A stretch of DNA of 64,000 nucleotides, from NCBI RefSeq assembly GCF_024170005.1, contig NZ_JALJXJ010000015.1, positions 124,001 to 188,000 on the forward strand. Direction: 5' to 3'. Below, piece by piece: positions 25,049 through 33,485 of this stretch. Source of the DNA: Azospirillum lipoferum (GTDB lineage: Bacteria > Pseudomonadota > Alphaproteobacteria > Azospirillales > Azospirillaceae). A program made the translations under genes and the position numbers. Numbering within the stretch: the first letter of the stretch is position 1; each line of letters opens with the position of its first letter. The notes under the pieces were generated by a model. The model was not told the DNA's origin and made no database searches. It worked only from the letters and a program-made list of their open reading frames with translations.

Positions 25049-26323
25049 ATGCACACGGAAAGCGAGCACAGAATCAATCCGGCACGGCCGGCCGTCTCAG
25101 GGTTAGCGGCCGCAGGTTCGGCCACCGCGGCGGCTAACCCTGAGGTGGCCGGCTGGGGAGCCGGCATCTTCCCCGGCTTGTCACGGCAGCGGGTGCGTCG
25201 CTTCATGCTGATGGCCCACCTGACGCTGGGGCTGGCGGTGGGGGCGCTGCTGGCGCTGACCGCGCTGACCGGCAGTCTGCTGGTCTTCTATGTCGACATC
25301 GACCGCATGCTGACGCCGGAACTGGTGGTGTCGGCAGGACAGGGGGAGAGCCGGGGCGATCCGGTGCCGCTGGACCACGTGGTGCAGGTTCTGCGCGAGG
25401 CCCATCCGGCGCGCAGCGGCGGCTGGCGGCTGGAGCTTCCCCATGCGCCGGATCATCCGATCATGGCCCGCTACATGAAGCCGGAGGAGACGGCGGGCAA
25501 GTCCTTCGCCCCGCTGATGGTTGCGGTGAACCCCTACAGCGGGGAGGTGCTGTCCTCCCGCTTCTGGGGCCGGACGGCGATGACCTGGATCTATGATCTG
25601 CATTACCTGCTGCTGGCTGGCGACAGCGGGCAGCTGGTGATGGCGCTGGGCGGGGTCGGCAGCCTGCTGATTCTCGCCACCGGGGTCTATCTCTGGTGGC
25701 CGGCGGCGGGAAAGTGGGGCCGGGCCTTGCAGCCCCGGCTGCGCTCCGGCTTCGTCCGGCAGGTGTTCGACATCCATGTGCTGGCGGGGGTCTACGGTCT
25801 CGTCGTCCTGCTGCCGCTGATCGTGACGGGAATCGTCATGGAGCGGCCGGACTGGGTGAAGCCGGTGGTGGAGCGGCTGTCCCCCGTGACGGCAGCGCCC
25901 GCCCTCTCCTCCGCACAGTCCTCCGCACAAGGCGGGACGGTGGTCGGGGCCGATGCGGCGCTCGCCGCGGCGCTCGCCCGCTTCCCCCGGGCCGAACCGC
26001 GCTGGGTCGAGGTGCCGGGGCAGGCCGGAGGGGCTTATCACATCCGCCTGTTCCAGGCCGGCGAGCCTGGCTGGCGCTTCCCCAAGACCAGCGTCTGGGT
26101 GAATAGCGGCGACGGCACGATCATGGATTTCCGCGATCCCACCCGCTGGACCTTCGGCGACGCCTTTTTCGGCTGGCAGCATCCGCTGCACAACGGCGAG
26201 TGCTTCGGCCTGTGCTGCCGCATCCTGGTGGCGGTGGCCGGTCTGCTGCCGGCGCTGATGCTGGCCACCGGTATCGTGCGTTGGCGCCAGAAGAAGCGGA
26301 CGCGGCCGGCGCGGGGCGGCTGA
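25049..26323 (+). CDS. PepSY-associated membrane protein
   Basis: A 424-residue inner-membrane protein of the PepSY_TM (PiuB-like) family, often linked with iron-siderophore handling. Hydrophobic segments lie near residues 57-80, 205-225, 255-280 and 390-415, with periplasmic PepSY-like regions between (residues 95-180 and 300-380). An Ala/Gly-rich extension of about 50 residues precedes the first segment and is encoded by a strong DNA palindrome. The start is uncertain: ATG 25049 has AAGGA upstream, but ATG 24941 with GGAGGG five bases before it would add 36 residues. It is a lone gene; no TonB receptor is adjacent, so the iron link is only family knowledge. Confidence 0.8.
   Translation: MHTESEHRINPARPAVSGLAAAGSATAAANPEVAGWGAGIFPGLSRQRVRRFMLMAHLTLGLAVGALLALTALTGSLLVFYVDIDRMLTPELVVSAGQGESRGDPVPLDHVVQVLREAHPARSGGWRLELPHAPDHPIMARYMKPEETAGKSFAPLMVAVNPYSGEVLSSRFWGRTAMTWIYDLHYLLLAGDSGQLVMALGGVGSLLILATGVYLWWPAAGKWGRALQPRLRSGFVRQVFDIHVLAGVYGLVVLLPLIVTGIVMERPDWVKPVVERLSPVTAAPALSSAQSSAQGGTVVGADAALAAALARFPRAEPRWVEVPGQAGGAYHIRLFQAGEPGWRFPKTSVWVNSGDGTIMDFRDPTRWTFGDAFFGWQHPLHNGECFGLCCRILVAVAGLLPALMLATGIVRWRQKKRTRPARGG
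25087..25153. repeat. Long near-perfect hairpin at the start of the PepSY gene
   Basis: Outer arms GCCGGCC (25087-25093) and GGCCGGC (25147-25153), then a 2-base mismatch, then CTCAGGGTTAGC (25096-25107) with GCTAACCCTGAG (25133-25144). In total 19 of 21 positions pair around a 25-base GC-rich loop. It is either a structured mRNA leader, if translation starts later, or a palindromic insert in the reading frame. Confidence 0.8.
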
Positions 26324-26345
26324 CAGCCGTTAAACCGCCAAGCCG

Positions 26346-26819
26346 TCAGACCGTCGGCCCACGGGTCAGGGGGAAGCGTTGCTTTACCCTGGCCAGCAGA
26401 CCGTCGCGGACGTGACGGTAAGCTTCCAGCATGGCGTCGCGGGTGCCGTCGACCAGGGTGGGGTCGAAGGTGTTCCAGAACTCGACGTCGCAGGCCATGG
26501 TGCGCGTCATCTCGATGGCGCGGTGCTGCGCCTCTGGCGACAGCGAGACGATCAGGTCGAAATTGGTGTCTTCCAGATCCTCAAAGGTGCGGCAGCGGTG
26601 CCTGGAGATATCGATGCCGATCTCCTCCATCACCGCGACGGCGAAGGGATCGACCTCGTCGCCCTCGCGGACGCCCACCGAATCCACATAGACGCGCGCG
26701 CCGTGGTAATGGCGCATCATCGCCGCCGCCATCGGCGAACGGATCATGTTGTAGGTGCAGGCGAACAAGACGCTCGTCACCGGCAGAGGGATGAGGACCG
26801 GGGTCGCCGCCATGGCCAT
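26346..26819 (-). CDS. Low molecular weight phosphatase family protein
   Basis: A 157-residue protein of the low-Mr protein tyrosine phosphatase/ArsC-like fold. The P-loop C-x5-R appears as CTYNMIRSP near residue 20, followed by helix and DSVGVREG. The general-acid Asp is probably in NTFDPTL. It could be a tyrosine or arsenate-type phosphatase; the sequence does not separate these. It follows the UPF0262 gene by 15 bases, an order kept in many alphaproteobacteria downstream of hisD. No clear ribosome binding site is seen, consistent with translational coupling. Confidence 0.85.
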   Translation of the reverse strand: MAMAATPVLIPLPVTSVLFACTYNMIRSPMAAAMMRHYHGARVYVDSVGVREGDEVDPFAVAVMEEIGIDISRHRCRTFEDLEDTNFDLIVSLSPEAQHRAIEMTRTMACDVEFWNTFDPTLVDGTRDAMLEAYRHVRDGLLARVKQRFPLTRGPTV

Positions 26820-26834
26820 GCGCCGCCCGTGCCG

Positions 26835-27320
26835 TCAGCCGCGGATATGCAGGACGCAGATCAGCGTGAACAGCCGGCGCGCGGTCTGCAGGTCCATCTC
26901 CACCTTGCCGGCCAGCCGTTCGCGCAGCATCTCGGACCCCTCGTTGTGCAGGCCGCGGCGGCCCATGTCGATGGCTTCGATCTGCGAGGGCGTCGACCGC
27001 TTGATAGCGGCGTAATAGCTCTCGCAGATCAGGAAGTAATCGCGGACGATCGACCGGAAGCCGGTGATCGGCAGCAGCAGCCGGTCGAGTTCGCTGTTGT
27101 CCTCGCGCCGGATGTCGAAGACCAGACGGTTGTCCTCGATCGACAAATGCAGGTGGTACGGCCCATCCTCCGTGAAGTCGCACGGGCAGAACTCGTTGTC
27201 TTCAAGCAGGTCGAAGATGGCGACGGCCCGCTCATGCTCGACCTCCGGCTTGTGGCGGACGACACTCCGCTCGTCGAGCGTCACATGGGTGATGCGCCGC
27301 TTGCTCTTTGCCGTCGTCAC
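26835..27320 (-). CDS. UPF0262 family protein
   Basis: A 161-residue alphaproteobacterial protein of unknown function. Family features visible: ITHVTLDERSV near the start, EHERAVAIFDLLEDN, FDIRREDN and YFLICESYYAAI. It lies directly downstream of hisD (37 bases) and upstream of the phosphatase gene, the conserved context of this family. No activity can be stated. Confidence 0.92.
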   Translation of the reverse strand: MTTAKSKRRITHVTLDERSVVRHKPEVEHERAVAIFDLLEDNEFCPCDFTEDGPYHLHLSIEDNRLVFDIRREDNSELDRLLLPITGFRSIVRDYFLICESYYAAIKRSTPSQIEAIDMGRRGLHNEGSEMLRERLAGKVEMDLQTARRLFTLICVLHIRG

Positions 27321-27357
27321 GCCCCGCCTCCCCCGCTGTTTTTAGTCTTTATAGGCC

Positions 27358-28662
27358 TTAATCTTTATAGTCTGGCAGCCGCTGGGCGACGGAGCGCGCA
27401 TGCGCCTCCAGCCCTTCGGCCATCGCCAGCGTCACCGCTGCCGGGCCGATGGCGCGCAGGCTGTCGGCGTCGCAGGCGACGAAGGTCGTCCGCTTCATGA
27501 AGTCCAGCACGTTGAGGCCGGAGGAGAAGCGGGCGCTGCGCGCCGTCGGCAGCACGTGGTTGGGACCGGCGACGTAATCGCCGATGGCCTCCGGCGTGTA
27601 GCGGCCGAGGAAGATGGCGCCGGCATTGCGGATCTTTGCCGTCAGCGCGTCCGGATCCTCCACCGCCAGTTCCAGATGTTCGGGCGCCAGCCGGTCGACC
27701 AGGGCCGGCGCGTCGGCCGTCAGGTCGCCAACCAGGACGATGGCGCCATGCTCCCGCCAGCTTTCCCCGGCGATCGCCGTGCGCGGCAGCGTCTCCAGAT
27801 GTTTGTCCACCGCCGAGGCGACCGCGTCGGCGAAGGCGGCATCGTCGGTGATCAGGATCGACTGGGCGGAGGTGTCGTGTTCGGCCTGCGACAGCAGGTC
27901 CATGGCGATCCAGGCCGGATCGTTCTTCCCATCGGCGACCACCAGGATCTCCGATGGACCAGCGATGCTGTCGATGCCGACGAGACCGTAGACCTGCCGC
28001 TTGGCGGCGGCGACGAAGGCGTTGCCGGGGCCGACGATCTTGTCGACCGGCCGGATCGTCGCCGTGCCGTGGGCCAGCGCCGCGACCGCCTGGGCGCCGC
28101 CGATGCGGTAGATCTCGTCGATGCCGCAACGCCTGGCGGCGGCCAGCACCAATGGGTTGATCGCCCCGTCCGGCGTCGGCACCACCATGACGACGCGCTC
28201 CACGCCGGCGACCTTGGCCGGCAGGGCGTTCATCAGCACCGAGGACGGGTAGGAGGCGGTGCCGCCCGGCACATAGAGGCCGACGGCGCCGACCGGGGTC
28301 CAGCGCGCCCCCAGCCGCACGCCGGCGGCGTCGCGGTAGTCGGTGACCTCCGGGATCTGGCGGCGGTGGAAGTCCTCGATCCGCGCGGCGGCGAGGTCGA
28401 GCGCCTCCAGCGTTTCAGCGGAGCATTTCGCGGTGGCGGCGTCGATCTCGTCCCGGCCGATGCGCAGGGTGTCGGCCGTCAGGGTCTGGCGGTCCCAGCG
28501 GGCGGTGTAGTCGATCAGGGCGGCGTCGCCGCGGGTGCGCACCTGCTCGATGACACCGGCGACCAGCGTCTGGACATCCTCGCTGGCCTCGCGCTTGGCG
28601 TGCAGCAGCGCCTCGAAGCCGGCAGCGAACTCCGCGTCGCGAATATCAAGCCTGACGGGCAT
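27358..28662 (-). CDS. hisD: Histidinol dehydrogenase
   Basis: A 434-residue zinc enzyme that oxidises L-histidinol to L-histidine with two NAD, the last step of histidine synthesis. Family signatures: VPGGTASYPSSVLM, GPGNAFVAAAKR, the zinc/catalytic stretch SQAEHDTSAQSIL and the PEHLEL motif with its catalytic His. Length is normal. It overlaps the end of hisG by 17 bases, so hisG-hisD form one transcript on the minus strand, continuing into UPF0262. Confidence 0.97.
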   Translation of the reverse strand: MPVRLDIRDAEFAAGFEALLHAKREASEDVQTLVAGVIEQVRTRGDAALIDYTARWDRQTLTADTLRIGRDEIDAATAKCSAETLEALDLAAARIEDFHRRQIPEVTDYRDAAGVRLGARWTPVGAVGLYVPGGTASYPSSVLMNALPAKVAGVERVVMVVPTPDGAINPLVLAAARRCGIDEIYRIGGAQAVAALAHGTATIRPVDKIVGPGNAFVAAAKRQVYGLVGIDSIAGPSEILVVADGKNDPAWIAMDLLSQAEHDTSAQSILITDDAAFADAVASAVDKHLETLPRTAIAGESWREHGAIVLVGDLTADAPALVDRLAPEHLELAVEDPDALTAKIRNAGAIFLGRYTPEAIGDYVAGPNHVLPTARSARFSSGLNVLDFMKRTTFVACDADSLRAIGPAAVTLAMAEGLEAHARSVAQRLPDYKD

Positions 28663-29356
28663 TCACCGCCTCCCGGAACTTGTCGATCCACTGAGAAATC
28701 TCGGCCGTCCGCGTCTTGAAGGCGGCGCGGTTGACGATCAGGCGCGAGGTGACGTCGGCGATGTGCTCAACCTCCACCAGCCCGTTGGCCTTCAGCGTCG
28801 AGCCGGTGGAGACCAGATCGACGATGCGGCGGCACAGGCCCAGCGTCGGCGCCAGCTCCATGGCGCCGTTCAGCTTGACGCATTCGGCCTGGACGCCGCG
28901 GGCAGCGAAGTGGCGCTTGGTCACCTCCGGGTATTTGGTGGCGACGCGCACATGGCTCCAGCGTGACGGATCGTCGCTCTCCAGCATCTCCGCCGGTTCG
29001 GCGACCGACAGGCGGCAGGCGCCGATGCCGAGATCGAGCGGGGCGTAGATTTCCGGATAGTCGAACTCCATCAGCACGTCGTTGCCCGCCACGCCCAGAT
29101 GGGCGGCGCCGAAGGCGACGAAGGTCGCCACGTCGAAGGAGCGGACGCGGATGATGCTGAGGTTCGGCACATTGGTGGCGAAGCGCAGAAGCCGGCTCCT
29201 GTCGTCGTCGAAGGCCGGCTCCGGATGGATGCCGGCATGGCTCAGCAACGGGCGCAGCTCTTTCAGGATGCGGCCCTTGGGCAGGGCCAGCACGAGCTGA
29301 TCGTCGACAGGAACCTCGGCGGCCGGCAAGCCCAGGGCGCTGGTATCGGCGGACAA
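28646..29356 (-). CDS. hisG: ATP phosphoribosyltransferase, short form
   Basis: A 236-residue catalytic subunit for the first step of histidine synthesis (ATP + PRPP). Signatures: ALPKGRILKE, VRSFDVATFVAFGAAHLGVAGNDVLME and LVSTGSTLKANGL. The short form lacks the C-terminal regulatory domain and normally needs HisZ, which is not in this window. The start is probably TTG 29356, six bases after GAGGAG; the frame is open further to 29446 but the upstream part is not conserved-looking. It overlaps hisD by 17 bases. Confidence 0.93.
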   Translation of the reverse strand: MSADTSALGLPAAEVPVDDQLVLALPKGRILKELRPLLSHAGIHPEPAFDDDRSRLLRFATNVPNLSIIRVRSFDVATFVAFGAAHLGVAGNDVLMEFDYPEIYAPLDLGIGACRLSVAEPAEMLESDDPSRWSHVRVATKYPEVTKRHFAARGVQAECVKLNGAMELAPTLGLCRRIVDLVSTGSTLKANGLVEVEHIADVTSRLIVNRAAFKTRTAEISQWIDKFREAVNARQA

Positions 29357-29518
29357 AACACTCTCCTCGCATCGCTCGCCGGGGCGGTGTGGGAGCCCCG
29401 GATGAACCATCGCCGCGATAGATAGCACATTCCACGCGCCCGTCACCTGTCACTGTCGCGACGCAGAAATTTTACGGATTTTCTTTGCCTAATGAGAAAT
29501 TTCACACAAGCTGAAAAA

Positions 29519-29553
29519 ATGGGTTTGACCAAACCCCATTGAAAGAGTAGATA
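29519..29553 (+). promoter_or_regulatory. Sigma-70-type promoter with overlapping palindrome (met locus)
   Basis: TTGACC (29525-29530), 17-base spacer, TAGATA (29548-29553), reading towards the metQ operon. The -35 box lies inside an imperfect palindrome, AATGGGTTTG / CAAAC(C)CCATT (29519-29541), a plausible operator. The promoter is in a low-GC stretch between divergent hisG and the met locus. Confidence 0.6.
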
Positions 29554-29676
29554 AAACCCATGGACGCCCCGTCGGGGCATCCCGCGGCAATTTGACTTCT
29601 GCAGCTTGCGCCGCGTCACCAAACGCTAAAGCGCCACGATACCGGTCGTGGACCTCTTCAAGAAGGAGAGACCGGA

Positions 29677-29763
29677 ATGACTTCGCGAGTTTCCACTCCC
29701 CCCTTCGTGCGTCGGACCGCTTCCCCGGCCTGCATGATGCGTTCGGGCCTGTGTTGCCGCTGA
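29677..29763 (+). CDS. Leader peptide ending in Leu-Cys-Cys-Arg
   Basis: A 28-codon frame starting MTSRVSTPPF and ending MMRSGLCCR, with three Cys in the last ten residues. AAGGAGAG lies seven bases before the ATG, a strong ribosome binding site for so small a frame. It lies about 110 bases after the predicted promoter and upstream of a sulfur amino acid transporter operon. This is the expected design of a leader peptide sensing charged tRNA-Cys by attenuation. Such Cys-Cys leaders are known ahead of sulfur genes in other bacteria; here the function is inference. A GC-rich stem (GCCCC/GGGGGC, about 29838-29857) follows. Confidence 0.6.
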   Translation: MTSRVSTPPFVRRTASPACMMRSGLCCR

Positions 29764-29875
29764 TCCCGCGGCCCAGAAACACAGCGCCCATCCCGCACAT
29801 CAGCCAGTCCTGAACGCATTCGCGCCGCAGCCCCGCCTTGCCGGGGGCCAACCGCGCCCAGGGGAGAGCCTCGCC

Positions 29876-30076
29876 ATGACCCACGCCAACGCCTATGCCA
29901 TCGAAGTCCAGGGCCGTTCCGCCGGCATCGTCGTCGCCGAACGCGGCGGCTTCACCTTCTTCGTGTCCGATTGGGCTTTCCGCGATCTCGACCGCCGCGT
30001 CTTCCGCAATGTCGGACAGGCCCAGCGCGCCGCCCACCAGCATTACAGCCGGCTGCCCGACACCCGCCGCCGCTGA
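29876..30076 (+). CDS. Small hypothetical protein in the met locus
   Basis: A 66-residue basic protein (MTHANAYAIEVQGRSAGIV...), with a beta-rich first half (VVAERGGFTFFVSDWAF) and an Arg-rich tail. GAGAG lies eight bases before the ATG. It lies 55 bases before metQ on the same strand. It may be a conserved Azospirillum-type small protein, but I recognise no domain. Confidence 0.6.
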   Translation: MTHANAYAIEVQGRSAGIVVAERGGFTFFVSDWAFRDLDRRVFRNVGQAQRAAHQHYSRLPDTRRR

Positions 30077-30131
30077 AGACCCCCAGGCCTTTTATAAAAG
30101 CCCACCCGATAGAATCCTGAGGAAAGCCCCC

Positions 30132-30911
30132 ATGAAGCGTATCCTGATGTCGGTGGCCGTCGCCGCCGGCCTGCTGACCGCCGCGACCTCCGCTTTCGCC
30201 GCCCCGCTGAAGCTCGGCGTGTCGGCCGGCCCCTATGGCGAGATCCTGGAATTCACCGCCAAGCTGGCCGCCAAGGAAGGGATCGAGGCGCAGGTGATCG
30301 AGTTCACCGACTGGAACATGCCCAATGCGGCGCTCCAGGCCGGCGACATCGACGCCAACAACTTCCAGCACCAGCCCTTCCTCGACAATCAGGTGAAGCA
30401 GCGCGGTTACGACATCGTCTCCGTCGCCAAGAGCGTCGTGGTGCCGATGGGCGTCTACAGCAGCAAGGTCAAGGCGCTGGCCGACCTGAAGCCGGGGGCG
30501 TCGGTGTCGATCCCCAATGATCCCACCAACGGCGCCCGCGCCCTGTTTCTGCTGGCCAAGGCCGGCGTGATCGGGCTGAAGGACGGGGCGGGGCTGAACA
30601 CCGGCATCGCCGACGTCGCCAACCCGAAGGGCATCAAGCTGGTGGAACTGGACGCCGCCCAGCTTCCGCGCTCGCTCGACGACGTGGATGCGTCGGTCAT
30701 CACCCTCAACTATGCCGTGCTGGCCGGGCTGGAGCCGAAGAAGGCCCTGCTGCTGGAGGATGACCAGTCCAAGTGGAACCTGGTGTGGGCGGTCCGCAAG
30801 GATCGCATGGAAGACCCGACGATCAAGCGCTTCATTGCGCTGTATCGTTCGCCCGAAGTGCGGCAGTTTATCGAAACGCGCTTCAACGGTTCCATCATTC
30901 CGACTTGGTGA
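30132..30911 (+). CDS. metQ: MetQ-type substrate-binding protein (first copy)
   Basis: A 259-residue periplasmic binding protein of the NlpA/MetQ family for a methionine (D/L) or related sulfur amino acid importer. Signal peptide residues 1-23 (cleavage after AFA). Family motifs: LGVSAGPYGEIL, DANNFQHQPFLDNQ, IPNDPTNGARAL and LDAAQLPRSLDD. No lipobox Cys is present, so it should be soluble rather than a lipoprotein. GAGGAAAG precedes the ATG. First gene of metQ-metN-metI-metQ. Confidence 0.93.
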   Translation: MKRILMSVAVAAGLLTAATSAFAAPLKLGVSAGPYGEILEFTAKLAAKEGIEAQVIEFTDWNMPNAALQAGDIDANNFQHQPFLDNQVKQRGYDIVSVAKSVVVPMGVYSSKVKALADLKPGASVSIPNDPTNGARALFLLAKAGVIGLKDGAGLNTGIADVANPKGIKLVELDAAQLPRSLDDVDASVITLNYAVLAGLEPKKALLLEDDQSKWNLVWAVRKDRMEDPTIKRFIALYRSPEVRQFIETRFNGSIIPTW

Positions 30912-30951
30912 GGGGGCTGGGGGACGCTGGACGTCCCCTTTTGCCGAATAA

Positions 30952-32007
30952 ATGATGATAACGCTAACAAACATTCGTAAGACTTACGCCGCGCGCGGCG
31001 GCGGGGCTCCGGTCCACGCGCTGGCGGACATCGACCTTTCCATCGGACGCGGCGAGGTCTTCGGGATCATCGGCCGGTCGGGCGCCGGCAAGTCCACCCT
31101 GCTGCGCACGGTCAACCTGCTGGAAAGCCCCACCTCGGGCAGCGTCACGGTGGACGGGGTGGAGATGACCGCCCTGTCGGCGGCGGAGCTGCGCAAGGCC
31201 CGCCATTCGATCGGCATGATCTTCCAGCATTTCAACCTGCTGTCCTCGCGCACCGTCTTCGACAATGTGGCGCTGCCGCTGGAACTGGCCGGCATGGCCA
31301 GGGCCGAGATCCGGAAGACGGTGGAGCCGCTGCTCGACCTCGTCGGGCTGGCCGACAAGCGCGACCGCTACCCGGCGGAACTGTCGGGCGGGCAGAAGCA
31401 GCGCGTCGGCATCGCCCGCGCGCTCGCCAGCAAGCCGAAGGTGCTGCTGTCGGACGAGGCGACCTCGGCGCTCGACCCGGAGACGACGACGCAGATCCTG
31501 CATCTGCTGGCCGACATCAACCGGCGGCTCGGCCTGACCATCGTGCTGATCACCCATGAGATCGCCGTCATCAAGGAGATCTGCCACAAGGTGGCGGTGA
31601 TGGAGGGCGGCCGGGTGATCGAGCAGGGACCGGTCTTCGACATCTTCGCCCACCCGCAGCACCCGACCACCCGCAGCTTCGTCGATCCCGTCATCAACCG
31701 CGGCATCCCCGACAGCCTGCGCGGCCGGCTGTCGCCCCAGCCCGGCCTGGGGAGCAACCCGGTGCTGCGCATCACCTTCACCGGCGAGAAGGCGACCACC
31801 CCGGTCATCAGCGCGATCAGCCGCCAGCTGAACCTGGATCTGAACATCTGGCACGGCCAGATCGATGAGATCCAGGGTGCCCCCTTCGGCACGCTGGTGG
31901 TGGAGGCGCTGGGCGATCAGGCCAAGGTCGAGGCCGCCATGGCGCTGGTGAAAGAGAACAATCTGGGTGTCGAGGTGTTGGGCCATGCTCTCCCCGCAAA
32001 TCATTGA
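30952..32007 (+). CDS. metN: Methionine-type ABC transporter ATPase
   Basis: A 351-residue ATPase that powers the importer. Walker A GRSGAGKST (about 42-50), the Q-loop in IFQHFNLL, signature LSGGQKQR, Walker B VLLSDEAT and the switch His in LITHE. The last 80 residues form a NIL domain, the substrate-sensing tail typical of MetN that allows transinhibition by internal methionine. Its end overlaps the metI start by 23 bases. Confidence 0.96.
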   Translation: MMITLTNIRKTYAARGGGAPVHALADIDLSIGRGEVFGIIGRSGAGKSTLLRTVNLLESPTSGSVTVDGVEMTALSAAELRKARHSIGMIFQHFNLLSSRTVFDNVALPLELAGMARAEIRKTVEPLLDLVGLADKRDRYPAELSGGQKQRVGIARALASKPKVLLSDEATSALDPETTTQILHLLADINRRLGLTIVLITHEIAVIKEICHKVAVMEGGRVIEQGPVFDIFAHPQHPTTRSFVDPVINRGIPDSLRGRLSPQPGLGSNPVLRITFTGEKATTPVISAISRQLNLDLNIWHGQIDEIQGAPFGTLVVEALGDQAKVEAAMALVKENNLGVEVLGHALPANH

Positions 32008-32653
32008 CCTGCTGATCAAGGGGCTGATCGACACGCTGCAGATGGTGGCGGTGTCGGGGGCCATCGGGACGCTGATCGGCCTGCCCATCGGCGTGATGCT
32101 GGCCGTCACCGGCCGGGGCGAGCTGTTGCAGAATTTCGCCTTCAACAAGGTGATGGGGGCGGTGGTCAACATGACCCGCTCCACCCCCTTCATTATCCTG
32201 GTGGTGGCGATCATCCCCTTCACCCGGCTGATCGCCGGCACCTCCATCGGCACCAACGCCGCCATCGTGCCGCTGACCGTCGCCGCCGCCCCCTTCATCG
32301 CCCGCGTGGTGGAGAATGCGGTGCGCGAGGTCGACCGCGGACTGGTCGAGGCGGCGCAGGCGATGGGCGCCACGCCCTTCCAGATCATCCGCAAGGTGCT
32401 GCTGCCGGAAGCCCTGCCTGGCATCGTCGCCGGCCTGACCCTGTCGGCGGTCAGCCTGATCGGCTATTCCGCCATGGTGGGTGCGGTCGGCGGTGGCGGC
32501 CTGGGCGATCTCGGCATCCGCTACGGCTATCAGCGCTTCCTGCCGGAGGTGATGCTGGCGGTGGTGATCGTGCTGATCGTGCTGGTGCAGATCGTCCAGT
32601 CGACGGGTGACCTGATCGCCCGCCGCGTCAACAAACGCAATCTGAAATCCTAA
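31985..32653 (+). CDS. metI: Methionine-type ABC transporter permease
   Basis: A 222-residue inner-membrane permease with about five hydrophobic segments and the ABC coupling motif (EAAQAMGATPFQIIRKVLLPEALPG contains the EAA loop). MetI family features include NMTRSTPFIILV and SAMVGAVGGGGLGD. Start at ATG 31985 lies inside the metN end. It forms the channel as a dimer with MetN and receives substrate from the MetQ proteins. Confidence 0.95.
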   Translation: MLSPQIIDLLIKGLIDTLQMVAVSGAIGTLIGLPIGVMLAVTGRGELLQNFAFNKVMGAVVNMTRSTPFIILVVAIIPFTRLIAGTSIGTNAAIVPLTVAAAPFIARVVENAVREVDRGLVEAAQAMGATPFQIIRKVLLPEALPGIVAGLTLSAVSLIGYSAMVGAVGGGGLGDLGIRYGYQRFLPEVMLAVVIVLIVLVQIVQSTGDLIARRVNKRNLKS

Positions 32654-32693
32654 TCCCAAAAACCTGATCCAAGAAACCCGAGGAGTGTTCGAG

Positions 32694-33485
32694 ATGCTGC
32701 GCTTCCGTTCGCTGGCGTCATTGTTGGCCGGCGCCGCCACCATGGCCTTTGCCTTTGGCGCTTCCGCCGAGACCATCAAGGTCGGCGTCACCGCCGGTCC
32801 GCATGCCCAGATCCTGGAAGCGGTGAAGCCCATCGCCGCCAAGGACGGGCTGGACATCCAGATCCTGGAATTCACCGACTACGTCATCCCCAACCAGGCG
32901 CTGGCCGGCGGCGACCTGGACGCCAACAGCTTCCAGCACCAGCCCTATCTGGACAATCAGGTGAAGGATCGCGGTTTCGATCTGGTCAGCGTCGGCAAGA
33001 CGGTGGTCTATCCGATCGGCATCTATTCCAAGAAGGTGAAGAGCCTGGAGGAACTGCCGACGGGCGCCAAGTTCGCCATCCCCAACGACCCGACCAACGG
33101 CGGCCGCGTCCTGCTGCTGTTGCAGGCCAAGGGGCTGATCAAGCTGAAGGACGGCGGTACTCTCAAGGCCTCGCCGATCGACATCGTCGAGAATCCGAAG
33201 AAGCTGGAGATCGTCGAACTGGACGCCGCCCAGCTGCCGCGCTCGCTGGACGACGTGACCGCCGCCGCCATCAACACCAACTTCGCGCTGGAGGCCGGCA
33301 TCGACCCGGTCAAGGACGCCATCGCGCGTGAGTCGGCCGAGAGCCCCTATGCCAACGTCATCGCCGTGCGCAAGGCCGACAAGGACAAGCCCTGGGTCGC
33401 CAAGCTGGTGAAGGCCTACAACAGCCCCGAGGTGAAGGAATTCATCCTCACCAAGTTCAAGAACGCCGTGGTTCCGGCATTCTGA
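32694..33485 (+). CDS. metQ: MetQ-type substrate-binding protein (second copy)
   Basis: A 263-residue paralogue of the first binding protein, with a signal peptide (cleavage after ASA near residue 25) and the same motifs: DANSFQHQPYLDNQ, IPNDPTNGGRVL and LDAAQLPRSLDD. It also lacks a lipobox Cys. AGGAG is eight bases before ATG 32694. Two binding proteins sharing one MetNI suggest two related substrates, for example both methionine stereoisomers or methionine and a derivative; this is inference. Its last 29 bases overlap the convergent TPR gene. Confidence 0.93.
   Translation: MLRFRSLASLLAGAATMAFAFGASAETIKVGVTAGPHAQILEAVKPIAAKDGLDIQILEFTDYVIPNQALAGGDLDANSFQHQPYLDNQVKDRGFDLVSVGKTVVYPIGIYSKKVKSLEELPTGAKFAIPNDPTNGGRVLLLLQAKGLIKLKDGGTLKASPIDIVENPKKLEIVELDAAQLPRSLDDVTAAAINTNFALEAGIDPVKDAIARESAESPYANVIAVRKADKDKPWVAKLVKAYNSPEVKEFILTKFKNAVVPAF

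Noticed and set aside
29489..30043. Minus-strand open frame across the met locus leader
   Set aside because: No start signal; it runs against a good promoter, a leader peptide and a small gene with ribosome binding sites.
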